NCBI RefSeq assembly: GCF_031143425.1
Contig: NC_090448.1
Span: 533,094,313 to 533,158,312 of the forward strand
Length of the DNA: 64,000 bases
DNA from: Pleurodeles waltl
Lineage: Eukaryota; Chordata; Amphibia; Caudata; Salamandridae
Direction of reading: 5' to 3'
Positions 21,006 through 33,472 of this stretch are shown here, in pieces; within the stretch, counting starts at the first letter, position 1; the number at the start of each line of letters is the position of its first letter. A model generated the notes under the pieces. That model worked only from the letters and a program-made list of their open reading frames with translations. It was not told the origin of the DNA and ran no database searches. The position numbers and the translations under genes were made by a program.

Positions 21006-22640
21006 TCTGCTCTACAAAACAATACTTCACTGTACAACACCACTCTCCACTCCATGCCACTCCACTAAATGGCACTCCACTCCACTCTATGAAACTCTCT
21101 CCACTCCATCCCACTGTACGCCCCTCCGCTCTGACACTACTTGACATGCCAGTCCATGACACACCACTCCACTCTTTTGTATGCCATTGCACTTCACTCT
21201 ACTCCAGTTCACTCCACAACACTCTACTCCACTCTATGCCCCTATACTCTAAACCACTCTGCTCCACTCTATGACACCACACTGCATTCTAGGACACGTC
21301 ACTGCATTCCACTTTTTGACATGCCACTCCACTGCATGTCATGCCACTCCACTCTATGACCTGCCACTCCACTTAACAGCACACCACTCTACAACAGTTC
21401 ACATCATGCCACTCTACCACACACCACTCCACTCTATGACATGCCACTCCACTCCATAACATGCCACTCTACTGTACGCCACTCCACTGTGTGCCCTCCA
21501 CTCTAAGACACTCTACGATACACCATTCTATGAAACACCACTCCACTCTCCTCTACTAGACACCAATACATTCTGTGCCAGTCTACTCTACAACACTATG
21601 GGGGTTATTACAACTTTGGAGGAGGTGTTAATCCGTCCCAAAAGTGACGGTAAAGTGACGGATATACCACCAGCCGTATTACGAGTCCATTATATCCTAT
21701 GGAACTCGTAATAAGGCTGGTGGTATATCCGTCACATTTGGGACAGATTAACACCTCCTCCAAAGTTGTAATAACCCCCAATATTCCTGTCTGTGGCCCT
21801 CCTCTCTACGCCACTTTACTCCACTGCATGACACTGTACAACACACCAGTCCACTCCACTGTATGACATGTTACTCCACTCTATAACATGCCACTCCACT
21901 CTACCCCATGCTATACCACTCTATTCTATGCCACTCCACTATATGCCACTCTACTCTACCCCATGCCACTGCACTTTACACAGTGCCACTGTATGCCATT
22001 CTAACCCACTCCACTCCACCAAATGCCACTATACGGCACATCACTCTACTCTGTGCCACTCAACTGTACACCACTCAACTCCCCGCCACTCTACTCTATG
22101 CTACTCTAAGTCAATCTACTTTACTGTACTCTACACCACTACACTCATTGTCATCCTACTCTGCACCAATCTACTCTGTGGCACTGCACTCCAAGCCACT
22201 ACACTGTTTCTGCAACACTCTACTTTATGCCACTGCACTCTATGCCCATGCATTCTACACAAGTCCACTCTACTCTTCTGGTTGCACACTCCACTCTAAT
22301 GTATGTCACTTTACTCAACGCCACTCCCACTGTACTTCACTCTACTGTATGCTACTCCAATCCACACAGTGCCACTCTACACCACTCTACCACACTCTGC
22401 TTCATACAATGCCACTCTACTCTACACTATTCTACATCACTCAACTTTATGCCACTCTACCACACTTCGCTCTACGCCACTGTACTGTACGCCAATGTAC
22501 TCCCTGCCACTCTAGTCTACACCACTCTAGTTTATGCCACTCCAAACCACTCTCTTGACCTCTACTCTATCCCACTCTATTTCACTCTACTTTACTCAGA
22601 AATACATCACTTAATACCACTGCACAATGCAGCTCTTCTC
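21006..22640. repeat. Degenerate CACTC/CACTCTA satellite
   Basis: About 1.6 kb of irregular short repeats built from CCACT, CTACT and ATGCCACTCCACTC words, with strong strand asymmetry (C, A and T on plus, almost no G). The open frames in it are by-products of the repeat. The purine strand is rich in GGAGT and AGAGT. It is interrupted by the palindromic element at 21600-21779. Confidence 0.85.
21600..21779. mobile_element. Palindromic MITE-like element (M2)
   Basis: 180 bp, almost one long hairpin. It begins GGGGGTTATTACAACTTTGG and ends with the inverse. The left arm has an extra 11-bp tandem copy (AAGTGACGGTA) absent from the right arm. The apex is near 21690. Its terminus GGGGGTTATTACAAC closely matches M1 (GGGGGTCATTACAAC), so both probably depend on the same transposase. 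Flanks TAT and AAT are not identical, so the duplication is not clear. Confidence 0.82.
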
Positions 22641-22938
22641 TATGCCTCTCCACAAGACATTATCAAGAAATTACTGTGGTACCATTCAAATGTAAAAAAT
22701 AAAATGATATGTGAAAGAATTAATACCAAAATAAAGAACATTAAATGTAAAAACCTCTAACATTTTTTTACATCAAATGTACAAAAGACGAAAAATACAG
22801 AATACATTTATTTTTAAATATCAAATACCATATAAATTACATTAAATACATTTAGATATAAATGCAAAAGTAATATTCCAACATGTTAACGCTTGTTTCA
22901 AAGCTTTTTTAATTGTTCTTTCTAGCAGCAGTTTGTCA

Positions 22939-25900
22939 TTACTTAACAGCATAGTAGATATGATTGCTCAGCAATAATGAATCCTTAATGAAGAAAGAGA
23001 AAAAGAAAAAAAGAAAGAGCTTGCAATTCCGATTGATAACAATGATCTCCCAGAAAACAAACCTTCCTTCTAGGCTTTTGACCAACTGGCTCCAGTCCTC
23101 AAGCTTACCCCAGTTTTGCCATATTCCTTCAAACCGGTTTTCTGCTCCTATTCTTTGGGCACAAAGATTCTCATGCTGCATAACATTGCTCATTTTATAT
23201 TGCCACTGTTCAGTAGAGGATACCACGGGTGACTGCCAGTTGGTCAAAATGAGTGACTTTGCCACTAAAGTTGAAATAAAACATAGCTGAACTTGCTTAG
23301 TACTAAGATTTTCTAACATGGGAGGAATACCAAATAGAGCGCCCGACGTGCTAGGAACAAGATTTAGCTCGATTTGATTCCCCATCTCAGAAAAAGTTCC
23401 CATCCAAAATATGAGCAGTCTGGTGCTGGTGAAAATTAAATGCAGCCAACTCCCATCTTCCACTCCACACCTAAAGCAAAGTGGTTGAGTTCCTCCATAC
23501 ATCTTATTGATTTTCTCTGGGGTATAATAAATCATCCACCTACAGAAAAAGCCATTCATGTGTAGTTAGCTGCACCAATAGCTTTCATGCTAATCTGATT
23601 AGGATAGCACAATTGTGCTAAAGTTACAGCAGTCCTAGTGGTCGTGGCTATTTTACTCGTATGATCCGGAGAATCTTTGGACCGAAATTTTGAGGAAAAT
23701 TTACCAATTCTCGATACCTATTAATTGAGAAATAAAAAAGGCCTGGCTGATTTTATCCAATAGTTAATTAGAATGCTCAGGATAGCCGGGTCATAGATGT
23801 TGTATCTGGGTATAGCTAAAAAGAAGTGTGGAGTTAACACCAGGATTCTCCTGCCGTAGCACAGGCCATGAGATAAAACAATTATTACAGTAGAAGACAT
23901 TGAAATATACAAAACCCAGTGATTTCCAACAAATAACGTAGGGACCGAGGAAAACTCTAACCTAGTGAGTGATTGGAATCAAGATTCATGAGGGGATGGA
24001 AGCGAGGATGTTATATTTTTGCCAAATGAGATGAAAACGATCAAACACTTGTATTGGAGACTTATAACGTGTTCGCTTGGGCAATCTGGTGATTTGCACA
24101 AACGAGAAAAGATCAGTATTAGATTCTTTTAGCATGATATTGATATAATAGTTATCATCGGAATAAATTTTGGAATATGCTTTTGTGAGCCAATTTGAAA
24201 GAGCCCTTTGGTAGTATAATTTAAAACGTGAGAGCCAACCCACCCTCCTCCTGAGTTAGTTGAAGAGTTGGCAGCTTTAGGCGTGGCTGTTTCCTTTGCC
24301 ATACAAATGTGCGAATCTCTGCATCTATGGCTTCAAAGAATGATCGAGATAATTTAATTTGTAGATTAATGAAAGCAAAAAGGAATAAAAGATGTATACT
24401 CATTTTTATAAGTGGAATACGACCAATAATTGTGAGAGGAGTTTTTTCACGTTACTCTGTTAATTCAAACTTTCACTATTAAAGGGCCCATAATTTAAAG
24501 CATATAAATCACCAAAATTAGTGGTCACGCACATGCAGAGATATCTAATGGGGCGACATGGTTGATAGCTAAAAGCATACCACTAGGAAGGTTCGTAGGT
24601 TTACAGTTAAATAAAAGGACCTCTGATTTTGACTGATTAATTTTGTACCCACCAGTTGCTATAAATTCAGCAACTTCATCAAAAGCACACAGGATGTTAG
24701 CATTATCCTCTGACAAATATAGCACCATATCATCTGCAAATAATTTCAATTTGGGGCCTCCAGTCACGGGAGGATAAATAGTCTGATCCTGATGAATGGC
24801 GTACGCTAGTGGCTCTATAAACAGAGCAAATATAACGGGCAACATGGGACATCCATGTCGCATGCCACGCTTTATTAAGATCTCCTCTGCTGATGTAGTA
24901 TTCACTATGATGGAGGCTTTGGCCCCTAAATATAGGTCTCTTAACAAACGGATAAAACACTGTGAAAATGCAAATTATGTAAAATAGCATAGAGAACTTA
25001 CCACTTAATGAAATCAAAAGCTTTTTCCGTATCGAGCATCACCGCCACAGCTGGGATTTTCTGATTGAAAAAAGTCTATCGCTTGCACCAAAAAAATTGT
25101 ATTACAAGAAAGTCCCGCCCAGGCAGAAAACCTTTTTCATCCCGAATGATAATTGGCTGGGCTATGATCCTGTTAGCCATAATCTTAGCAAATAATTTAT
25201 AGTCACTGTTACGTAGACTAATGGGTAGATACGAGCTGGGATCTGTGGCTAATTTATCTTTTTTTTTGGAAATTCACCACATCAGATTCCATAAAAGTGC
25301 TAGGAATTGGGGTTCCTTGTATCAATCAATCAATCAATCAATTAATCAGTGTTTGTTAAGCGCAACTACTCAACCGTGAGGGTTTTAAGGCTCGGGGGGG
25401 ACGTGGAGCGTCCTTCAGTGCGGTGGTTCTTCAAATAGCCATGTCTTCAAATAGCTGTGTCTTCAGCTCTTTCGTGAAGGAGTGTAGTCTACCTGAGGTG
25501 AGGCGGTAGGGCGTTGCAGGCTGTGGTAGCGAGGTAGGAGAATGAGCGTCCCCCTGTTCTTGTTTTTCTGATGCGGTGTACTTCCGCGAGAGAGAGCTGG
25601 GCTGAGCGTAGGGTCCTGTGGGGCGTGTGGAAATTGAGATGCCTGTTCAGGTAGGCTGGTCCGACGTCGTGGAGGGCTTTGTGTGTGTGGGTGAGGATCT
25701 CGAAGGTGATTCTTTTCTCTATGGGAAGCCAGTGTAGTGTGTGCAGGTGCTGGGAGATGTGACAGTGTTGAAGTAGGTCGAAGACCAGTCTGGCGGAGGC
25801 GTTCTGGATGTTCTGTAGTTCGGGTGAGTTTCTTGTTGATTCCGGCATAGAGCGCGTTGCTGTAGTCCAGTCTGCTGGTAACGAGGGCGTGTGTGACAGT

Positions 25901-28698
25901 CTTTTTGTGTTCAAGGGGGATCCATTTGAAAGTCTTGCTTAGGAGGCAGAGTGTGCGGAAGTAGGTGGATGCGACTGAGTTGATTTGGCGGTCCATGTTG
26001 AGTTTGGAATCCAGAATGATTCAGAGGATGCGGGCTTGGTTCGTGGGGGTGGGCGGACTTCCGAGGGTGGAGGGGGCCACCAGGAGTCGTTCCACGCGTC
26101 AGGTTGACGGCCCATGATGAGTACTTCAGTTTTGTCTGCGGTAAGTTGTAGGTATCTGCTTTTCATCCAGTTGGTGACTGCTCCCATGCCTTCGCGGAAG
26201 TTGTGTCTGGCTGTGTTGGGTTCGTTGGATAGGGAGAGGATGAGTTGGGTGTCGTCAGCATATGAGATGATGTTGAGTCCGTAGTTTCTGACGATGGCAG
26301 CTAGTGGGGCCATGTAGATGTTAAACAGCGTGGGGCTGAGAGAGGATCCCAGGGGAACTCCGCAGGTGGTAGGTGTGGGGTCCAAGAGGAAGGGGGAAGT
26401 ATTACTTGTTGAGTTCTGCCAGAGAGGAGAGATCCGATCCAGTCGGGGGCCTTGTCTCTGATGCCAGACTTGTGAAGTCTACACATCAGGGTGTGGTGGG
26501 AGACTGTGTCGAAGGCCTCCAAGAGGTCGAGCAGGATGAGGGCCGCAATCTCTCCCTGGTCCAGCAGGGAGCAGATGTCATCCATTGCAGCTAGGAGGGC
26601 TGTTTCAGTGCTGTGTTTTTTTCTGAAGCCAGATTGGGAGGCGTTGAGGATGTTGTGCTCTTTGATGAAAGTGGCGAGTTAGCTGTTGATGGCTTCTTTG
26701 ATGACTTTCGCTGGAAAAGGGAGCAGGGCGTTGGGCCTGTAGTTCTTGAGGTCAGTGGGGTCTGCCGAGGGTTTCTTGAGGAGAGGTTTGATCTTGGCAT
26801 GTTTCCAGCCATCAGGGAAGGAGGCTTCTGCTAGGGAGCGGTTGATGGTGAGGCAGAGCTTGGGGGCGATGGTTTCAGCTGCTCTGTTGAAGATGTGGTG
26901 GGGGCATGGTTCAGTGGGGGCCCTGGAGTGTATGGTCCTCATTGTCTTCAGTGTATCTTCGGTGGTGAGGAGGGTACAATTGATGATCGTTGGTTTTTTG
27001 GTGTCAGGTTCCGGTGGAGGGGGTTCTTCACTTAGGTTGTCCTCGCTGAAGTTGTCATAGATGGTCTTGATTTTGTAGTGGAAGTGTTGAGTTTGTTGCA
27101 GAGATCTTGTGAGGGTGGGATGTCTGTTGCTTCACTGTTGGATTGGTCAAACTCATTGATGATGCTGAAGAGTTCTTTGCTGTTGTCTGCGTGTGAGGAG
27201 ATTATTTCTTGTATTGCTTTCTTTCTGGTGCTTGAATGAGCTGATTAAAAAGAGAAACAATAAATGGCGCTATCTGCGAGGAAGAGGTGTTAAACACTTT
27301 GGCTGGTGTACCATCTTTGCCAGTAGCCTTAGCATTGAGGGATGCCTTAATTATCTTCTGTGCTTCTGTTAAAGTTATAGGAGCCCTTATAGATTTGCTT
27401 AATACCGACACGAGAGGTGAAGCTTTGGACACCCTGCAGCCAAGCATCGATGTTCGTGTCAGACAGTGTGACTCAGAGTACAATCTAGTATAATGATTTT
27501 AAAAAACCTGGGCTATTTCGGCTGGCCATGAATATGCTGTGCCAGTCTGGGGATCATAGATCATCTTAATGATGTTGGAATTCGCTCTATGTTTGGTACC
27601 CAAGCTAAATATTTCCCCATAAATTCACTTTCTTCGTATCTTTTATGAAGATAAGAAATATGATTCAATATTGCTTTAGAGCAAAAGTACTATTGAATAT
27701 CCTTTTTGGCTTGATATAGCTCTGCCTGTTTACTATGGGCGAACGTATAGGCTGCTATTGCGGTGTCCAGTTTCCTTGCAAACTAGAACATTGGGTCTTT
27801 TCCTTCTTTTTCTGTGCTACCTGGTATGAAATAGTATGACCTCGAAAGAACACTTTAAAGGTACCCCATACGAAAAAACAAGGGCAGTATCAAAATTGTG
27901 ACAAAAAAAACTCCTCCAGGCTGCGCCTCATCCGTGAGACCCAAAGTTTATCAGTAAGAAGCACTTTATCAAATTTCCATGTTGGCCTCAAGGGGAGTGA
28001 TAGAGTTACTACGACTGCCAAAATAATCTGTGAATGATCTGGAAAAGCATTAGCCACATTAGAAGGGTTAACCCATGATAAGGCATGAGGCACTAAAAAG
28101 AAATCATAAAGCGATGCCATACTGCTTAGAGTGACATGTATAATTATGTGCTGATATATCTTGTGCACGCAAAGAATGTATTAAGGCGTTGTCACGAATC
28201 AAGGTAGACAAAGCATGAATTAATTTGGGCTTCTTTTGATGCTTATTTAATTGTGAGGTATCAAGATCCATATCTTGAATTAGATTAAAATCACCCCAAC
28301 AATCAAGAACCCTGATGCCTGTTGAAGTACCAAATGAAGCTCTTCCAGGGATGAAGGTGAGTCCTCGATGGAGTTGTAATAACTTATGTAATTATAAATT
28401 TGGTTATGAATAGGAGCCTTACCTAAATCCATCTGGCTGCTGGATCTCGCACTACGCCTAATATTTCAGCTTGGAAATTAAGTGCAATCAATGTTGCAAC
28501 GTCATGATGTGATGCTTAGGAGGAGACAAAGAACGAATATTGTATATAGGCTGGTGCTCGCGGTTGCTGTCCCTTATCTTTTAGGTGTGTTTCTTGCAGA
28601 AAGATTTTCTCAACAAATACTGACCTAAGCCATACTAAAATAGCCTGGCATTTTAGTCTATTATTTAGGCCGCTAACATTACATGAGGCAACCTTCAA
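22939..28698 (-). pseudogene. L1 ORF2 (endonuclease, reverse transcriptase, C-terminal Cys domain)
   Basis: Minus strand, about 3.9 kb after removing the nested LINE at 25323-27207, close to the usual L1 ORF2 length. It starts with an AP-like endonuclease (MKVASCNVSGLNNR, IFLQETHLKDKG near 28620). The end of that domain is near 28050-27900 (SWVNPSN, FPDHSQIILAV). The pre-RT segment is at 27440-27215 (LTEAQKIIKASLNAKATGKD). RT is split by the insertion: [20 protein letters not shown] near 25215, TEKAFDFIKW near 25030, the RHGCPM motif near 24865 and intact FADDMVLYLS near 24735. The connection FVWQRKQPRLKL is near 24290. The Cys motif CFRCGVEDGSWLH is near 23478. Many stops and frameshifts. 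Confidence 0.85.
25323..27207 (-). mobile_element. 5'-truncated L2/CR1-type LINE inserted in L1 ORF2
   Basis: A 1.9-kb minus-strand insertion with CTTGTAT on both sides (25316-25322, 27208-27214), which I read as the target duplication; the left copy overlaps the first bases before the tail. The 3' end carries a tetranucleotide tail (TTGA/ATTG type, plus-strand ATCA repeats from 25321). Coding remnants run pre-RT (INRSLAEASFPDGWKHAKI near 26860), RT (LILLDLLEAFDTVSHHTLM near 26520, PLGSSLSPTLFNIYM near 26340, intact SYADDTQLIL near 26260) and the usual C-terminus (HLHTLHWLPIEKRITFEIL near 25730). Frameshifts lie near 26600, 26300 and 26040. 5' truncation is typical of LINE insertion. Confidence 0.85.
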
Positions 28699-29067
28699 AT
28701 TGCTATGAGGCGTAACCTTAGAAATCTACCATTACAACAAATCTTGCTGCATATTTTCAACTTTTTGCCCCCTACACCTACCCCACCCATGATCCTCTCC
28801 TACCCCCAATACTGAAAGGTCCCTCCTCCTACTCCTGAGTGCCCTAACTCCACTGGAGCCCAAACCATCTTAGGCCCCTTCCCCACCAGGAGCCCCACCA
28901 CCACCCTTCCCAACACCTGTGCCTCACCTCTCCTACCCACCACCTGCCCACTTCCCCTAATGTAATGCATTGTTATGGCACTTGTTGTCACCTAGGACAC
29001 AAGGCTATCTGAAAAAGCAAAAACCTTCAACAAGATAATATTATGCACCAAATTACTAATGAATATA

Positions 29068-29733
29068 GGGCCAGATGTATCAAAAAACGAAATTGCATTT
29101 CTTAAATAGCGAATTTTAAGAAATCGCAATTTCTTAAAATTCGCAAATGCTATTACCGAATCGCAAATAGAGAATCCGACCCCATTTGCACCTATGGGCC
29201 TGTTGCGAATGTTTTTGCATTTCCTAAATTGCGAATTCCAGTTAGGAATTCGCAATTTAGGAAATGCAAATCCCATGGTGCTGGGGGCTAAAGGCCCCCT
29301 CTGCTGCACCCCAAAAATATTTTTACGGACATGTGAAGCACACACATGCCTTAGGGGCATGTGTGCACTACATGTCAATTTTGAAAATGCATTTAAAATG
29401 CATTTTTAAAATTTGCACATGGTTACCACCAAACTTTTGTTGGTGGTAATTGCATTTCCTAAATGCCCAATTCGCATTTAAGAAATGCTTGATACATGTG
29501 CTTAAGAAATAGCAAACAAGGATTCCTTATTTGCGATTTCCTATTTAGAGAATCGCAATTTGCGATTCTCTAAATGGGGTCTCAATTTTAAGGAATCGCT
29601 ATTTTAGCGATTCCTTAAAATTGCACTGCGAATGCCTTTCATACATTCTGAAAGGCATTTTTGCATTCGCAAACGGCCGAATTTTGCAATTCGCACCATT
29701 TGCGAATGCAAAATCGCTTGATACATCTGGCCC
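29068..29733. mobile_element. Non-autonomous inverted-repeat element (M3)
   Basis: 666 bp with terminal inverted repeats GGGCCAGATGTATCAA, flanked by ATA on both sides (29065-29067, 29734-29736). The inside is rich in smaller inverted repeats (TTGCGATT and AAGGAATCGC hairpins around 29540-29625). No coding capacity. A 3-bp duplication suggests PIF/Harbinger-like mobilisation (inference). It lies at the 3' edge of L1 ORF1. Confidence 0.82.
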
Positions 29734-29736
29734 ATA

Positions 29737-30730
29737 GCCTCCCCCTGACCATCTCATTTTCCCACCGCACGGTTCTGTTGGAGTGAGTCCAGAAAATCTT
29801 TTGCTTGCCACACAGAATGGAAAATATGCCATTGCCCTTTACAGAGAACTTTAAGTCTTGCTTGCTGCACAATGCCTGCCTCGGCACCCGCACTTTGAAA
29901 ATTCTTGATCAGATTGTTAAAATCCTGTCTGTATCAGGCTGAGAGAGCTGAACTATCTGAAAACATCTTTAAAAAGAAATCCTCCATAATTTGAAAAAGA
30001 TTATGGCCCATATTTATACTTTTTTAACGCCGCATTTGCGTAGTTTTTTTACGCAAAATCGGTGCAAATTTACAAAATACCATTGTATTTTGAAAGTTTG
30101 CTCCGATTTTGCGTCAAAAAATGACGCAAATGCAGCGCTAAAAAAGTATAAATATGGGCTTAGATTTGATAGCTCTAGAGAGGATCTCTTCTGCAATAGT
30201 CTCTGAAGTTTACTAGTGTTGTCCTTGGATGTTTGGCAGTTGGTGGCTGAATCAGAGGTACTCTATGCGCCCGCTTGATGGTAAGATCCAAGTTTTTAGC
30301 AGATGCCTCAGGATATACATGCTTGAGAATAAACATTGGAAACTAAGTCAGGAGGGGTCAGCCTATTTTCAAGCCCTTCAGGCACTCCTGTAAACCTAAG
30401 GTTAGCCTGACGCGATCTGTTTTCAGCATCATCGATTTGTATCTGTAAATCCACCACTTCTGCTTGGTGCCACCATCTTCTAAGTCGGATGTGCACTGTT
30501 CAGCCTCAGTGAGGGGTTTAGAAAGTTGCTATATGCTGTTATTAATCAGGGATGACTGTTTTTTTATTCGCCTTCTCTTGTAAGACTTTCATTGCTATAA
30601 TTTTGCTTAAGATTTGGTGAAGGAGTTGTTCGGTTGTAGAAGTACGCTCATGATCTGTCTCATCTGTTAGTAGATGAAGGATACCCGGAAGCCAATGTCA
30701 ATGCTTTGTGCGCCGTCTGCTGGCCTTCCA
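29737..30730 (-). pseudogene. L1 ORF1 (RNA-binding protein) remnant
   Basis: Minus-strand fragments typical of L1 ORF1p. They include the segment leading into the RRM (DDAENRSRQANLRFTGVPEG near 30430), its continuation (IKRAHRVPLIQPPTAKHP near 30260) and a C-terminal domain piece (SVKGNGIFSILCGKQKIFW near 29835). It is interrupted by the MITE at 30004-30159 and by several stops. The start is not identifiable. Confidence 0.7.
30004..30159. mobile_element. Short MITE-like element (M4)
   Basis: About 156 bp. Inverted termini GCCCATATTTATACTTTTTT (left, from 30006) and the inverse on the right, with inner hairpin arms built around ACGCAAAATCGG. TTA lies on both sides (30001-30003, 30160-30162), matching the TWA preference of PIF/Harbinger elements. 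It interrupts L1 ORF1. Confidence 0.8.
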
Positions 30731-31540
30731 ACAATGTAGGTGATAGCAAGCTTAGCGCGTGCATACCTGGTCATGAAAATTAATCTCGAGTTCCATATAC
30801 AAGGTACAAATTGTGTTTTATTGGGTCCTTCCCATGCACCGGTTTCTTTAAGGAGTCCTTAGAGGTAGCCAACAAAAGCAGGGGGTATGTTTGGGGCTGC
30901 ATTGCACCGAGAGATTCCTCCACTCTGCAATTGTCAACAGGTGTGGATCAGAGGTTTGAATCATGATGCACCTCATTTGAGTTAGAGGGGATATTTCCCC
31001 CTCACCATTCAAAGTTGCTTTTTTTATCATCAGTCTTAGAATCATTAAATGCCTCCACCTCTGCTTCCTTCTCCAAGTTAATTTGAGGGCCCGTTAATCT
31101 TTTAATGTTCAAGGCACAGGTTCTGACCATTATGGAGCTGGGCCTGGGTGCTTATCCTGAGAGGCATGAGAATTATGGAGTTGCTGTTTATGACCTCACG
31201 CAGATTTAGAGGAGGAGTGCAAATTAAACTGGCATCACTGGTTATCCTCTTCATAGTAGCTCAATAACCACACCGGGGGGGTCCTCAAGGGCCACAAGCG
31301 GCCCCTACACCAACGCAAGTCACTGCTGTGACAGCCCAAGAGCACCTCCACCCAGCACACCACCTATTGCACATATTGGGTCATGTTCCTGAAACACCAG
31401 TTGATACTCGTTGCTAGACAAGCATTTAGCGTGTGCATATCATTATGCCCTCCTTTAGTCCTTCTCCCCCTCCTCCCACTTTCCTCCCCACGCCTGGATA
31501 GAGGTCACCACACTACCTAAAATATTTAACTGAAAAAACA

Positions 31541-33256
31541 TACAGCTACATGGAGCTCCTATTATGCCACTACCCACTCTGCATTTCAGCCCGCCACCTT
31601 TCATTTCATGTAAAGACCTCACAGGCAGAACAAGGAGTAACTTCAATGTGTTTGCATTCAGTCAATGCAAGCTCGAACAAAAATGTTTTCGAGCCACTGT
31701 TCTCAATCTTTTCAACCAAACAACACACCCCAAGGCCACATACTTGACTCTGTCTTCACAACATCACTAACAATCGTATGTGAACTACCCATACCCCCGG
31801 GCTGGGACGACCACTTCTTCTTTAATTAATCAATGCTCAGTGTCCAACAAACCAGCCACGGTCAACCCAAAAGAAAACAACAACCATCAAGATCCCCCAG
31901 CGACATCCCCATTGAAAACCTAAAGCTTGAACTCATCTTTGGCCTTTCTAACTCCACATCCAACCTAAAAACACCTTTTGAAATGACGTCTACGCTTTTC
32001 TGTGAACACTCACCCTTCAAGTAAAACACGCATGTGGAAGCTTAAGCCTTCAGCACCCTGTTACTCCAAAGACCCTGTTGAGAACACACGATCCATCAAC
32101 AGATAGGTAGGAATATTGAAGAAAATCACAACCCTTGATGACCTCATATCACTGAAGTCCCAAACAAAAAGACACAGACAACTCATCAAATTAACCCAAG
32201 CAAAGTACGTTTCCAATGCCATCAATTAAGCTGCTAGCAGAAAAAGAACACTCTTCAAGAAAGTCAAGCACTGAATCAGCCTTCTACGTGACCCTGTTAC
32301 CCCAAAGTCCACAGAAAACTGCAATGCCATCAACCTCTTCTTCAGTGAAAAATATAGATATTCCAAAAGCACATCAACAACACCAAGGCTGCTTCTTTTC
32401 TTTGACCCACACCTTCCCATAGCATCTCACATTAGTTCATATTTCAAAGCCCTATCTCACCCTGGTCTTGCTGACATTTTCAACTCCCATAATCATCTTC
32501 CTATGGAGAATATGTTGTACCGTGAACCATTTGTCCTTCATCAACCTCTCATCATTGGAGCACTTCCGCCCCTACTTGCCACTGTCAAAGCTTTCTTCCC
32601 TCAAGGAATATTCCAATAATCTTTTGATATAGACCAGATACTCTCACTCCTATTCTTATTACCTTGCTAACTACTATTACATCACTCACCCACCCATCAT
32701 AAGCAAGGTCATTCAAAAAGCAGTCTAACTTCAACTCCAAGATCACATCAACACCAATTATCTCCTGCGCAAAAATCTGACTTCAGATCATGCATACGCA
32801 TAGAGGTAGTTAACTTTCATATTCCAGACAATGCCCAACTGACCTGATTGATATTGTTGGATCTCTCAGATGCCCTCGACATTGTCAACCATCTCAACCT
32901 CATCCATACACTGAACTCTTGAATGGCATTTACTGGCATGTCTTTCAATGCTTCTCCTCCTAACATTTCAACCAACACAAGTTCATTTGCATTTGCCTGG
33001 GCAATTCTGGATCCCAAAAGATCCCTAACACCTGCAATGCCCTGCAGGGCTCCTCACTGTCCCCAGTCATCTTCAATCTATACATGGAGCCCCTTGTGTG
33101 TTAATTCACTGAAAATAGCATAAACATTCACAAATATGCCAATGATACACAGCTCTACCAGAGGGTCTCCTCCACTCTAGATATCCAATGCCTCAAATGC
33201 TCTCTGCACCTGTTCCAGACCTGGATAGCCAAAACGTTCCTGGAGTTTCACCGCTG
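31541..33256 (+). pseudogene. Fossil L2-like LINE, 5' segment
   Basis: Plus-strand LINE of L2/CR1 type in heavy decay. Recognisable parts are the end of the endonuclease region (TIVCELPIPPGWDDHF, about 31765-31820), the pre-RT (ISKVIQKAV and LQDHINTNYLL, about 32700-32760), the RT LDLSDALDIVNHLNLIHTL (about 32865) and QGSSLSPVIFNLYMEPL (about 33043), and the catalytic box as YANDTQLY (about 33135). The segment ends at the CGCTG target duplication of element D and resumes at 38258. Confidence 0.75.
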
Positions 33257-33459
33257 TGTTGTAATGTGTTTGTACATTCAAGCGCGCGAGCTCTTGGGAA
33301 GCGCGAGCTCTTGACGGTTCCGATGCCGTGTTACTACAGAGACCGGTCCGAGGTGCAGCGGCAGTTACGAGGAGCTGGCAAGAGGGAGGCGCTGATCTTT
33401 GACACTGGAATAAATATTACAACTACAAACTACGGCGTGATATTGTTATATCTACAACA
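33257..33459 (+). repeat. Element D 5' LTR
   Basis: 203 bp, TGTTGTAATG...CTACAACA, with AATAAA at 33409-33414. It contains several GAGCTC and GCGC motifs. It is followed three bases later by a tRNA-type primer-binding site. Confidence 0.93.
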
Positions 33460-33462
33460 TTT

Positions 33463-33472
33463 TGGCGACGAG
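33463..33472 (+). promoter_or_regulatory. Element D primer-binding site
   Basis: TGGCGACGAG, three bases after the 5' LTR. It is complementary to the 3' end of a vertebrate serine tRNA of the GCT anticodon class (acceptor CTCGTCG plus CCA), from memory of that tRNA. This contrasts with the self-priming layout of elements A-C. Confidence 0.65.

Larger units (their letters stand above)
22641..31540 (-). mobile_element. L1-type LINE with nested insertions
   Basis: Minus-strand L1-like retrotransposon. A 5' region (about 30731-31540, no coding seen) is followed by ORF1 (about 30730-29737), an inter-ORF stretch (28699-29067, C-rich on the plus strand), ORF2 (28698-22939) and an AT-rich 3' region (22641-22938, minus-strand AATAAA near 22809). 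Outer limits are approximate. It carries an L2/CR1 LINE and two inverted-repeat elements. All frames are decayed. Confidence 0.8.

Noticed and set aside
21003..22760. Several long plus-strand frames rich in His, Ser and Thr
   Set aside because: They are translations of the CACTC satellite, open only because the repeat lacks stops in some frames.
25939..27060. Plus-strand open frames opposite the nested L2 LINE
   Set aside because: They are antisense shadows of recognisable RT coding on the minus strand.
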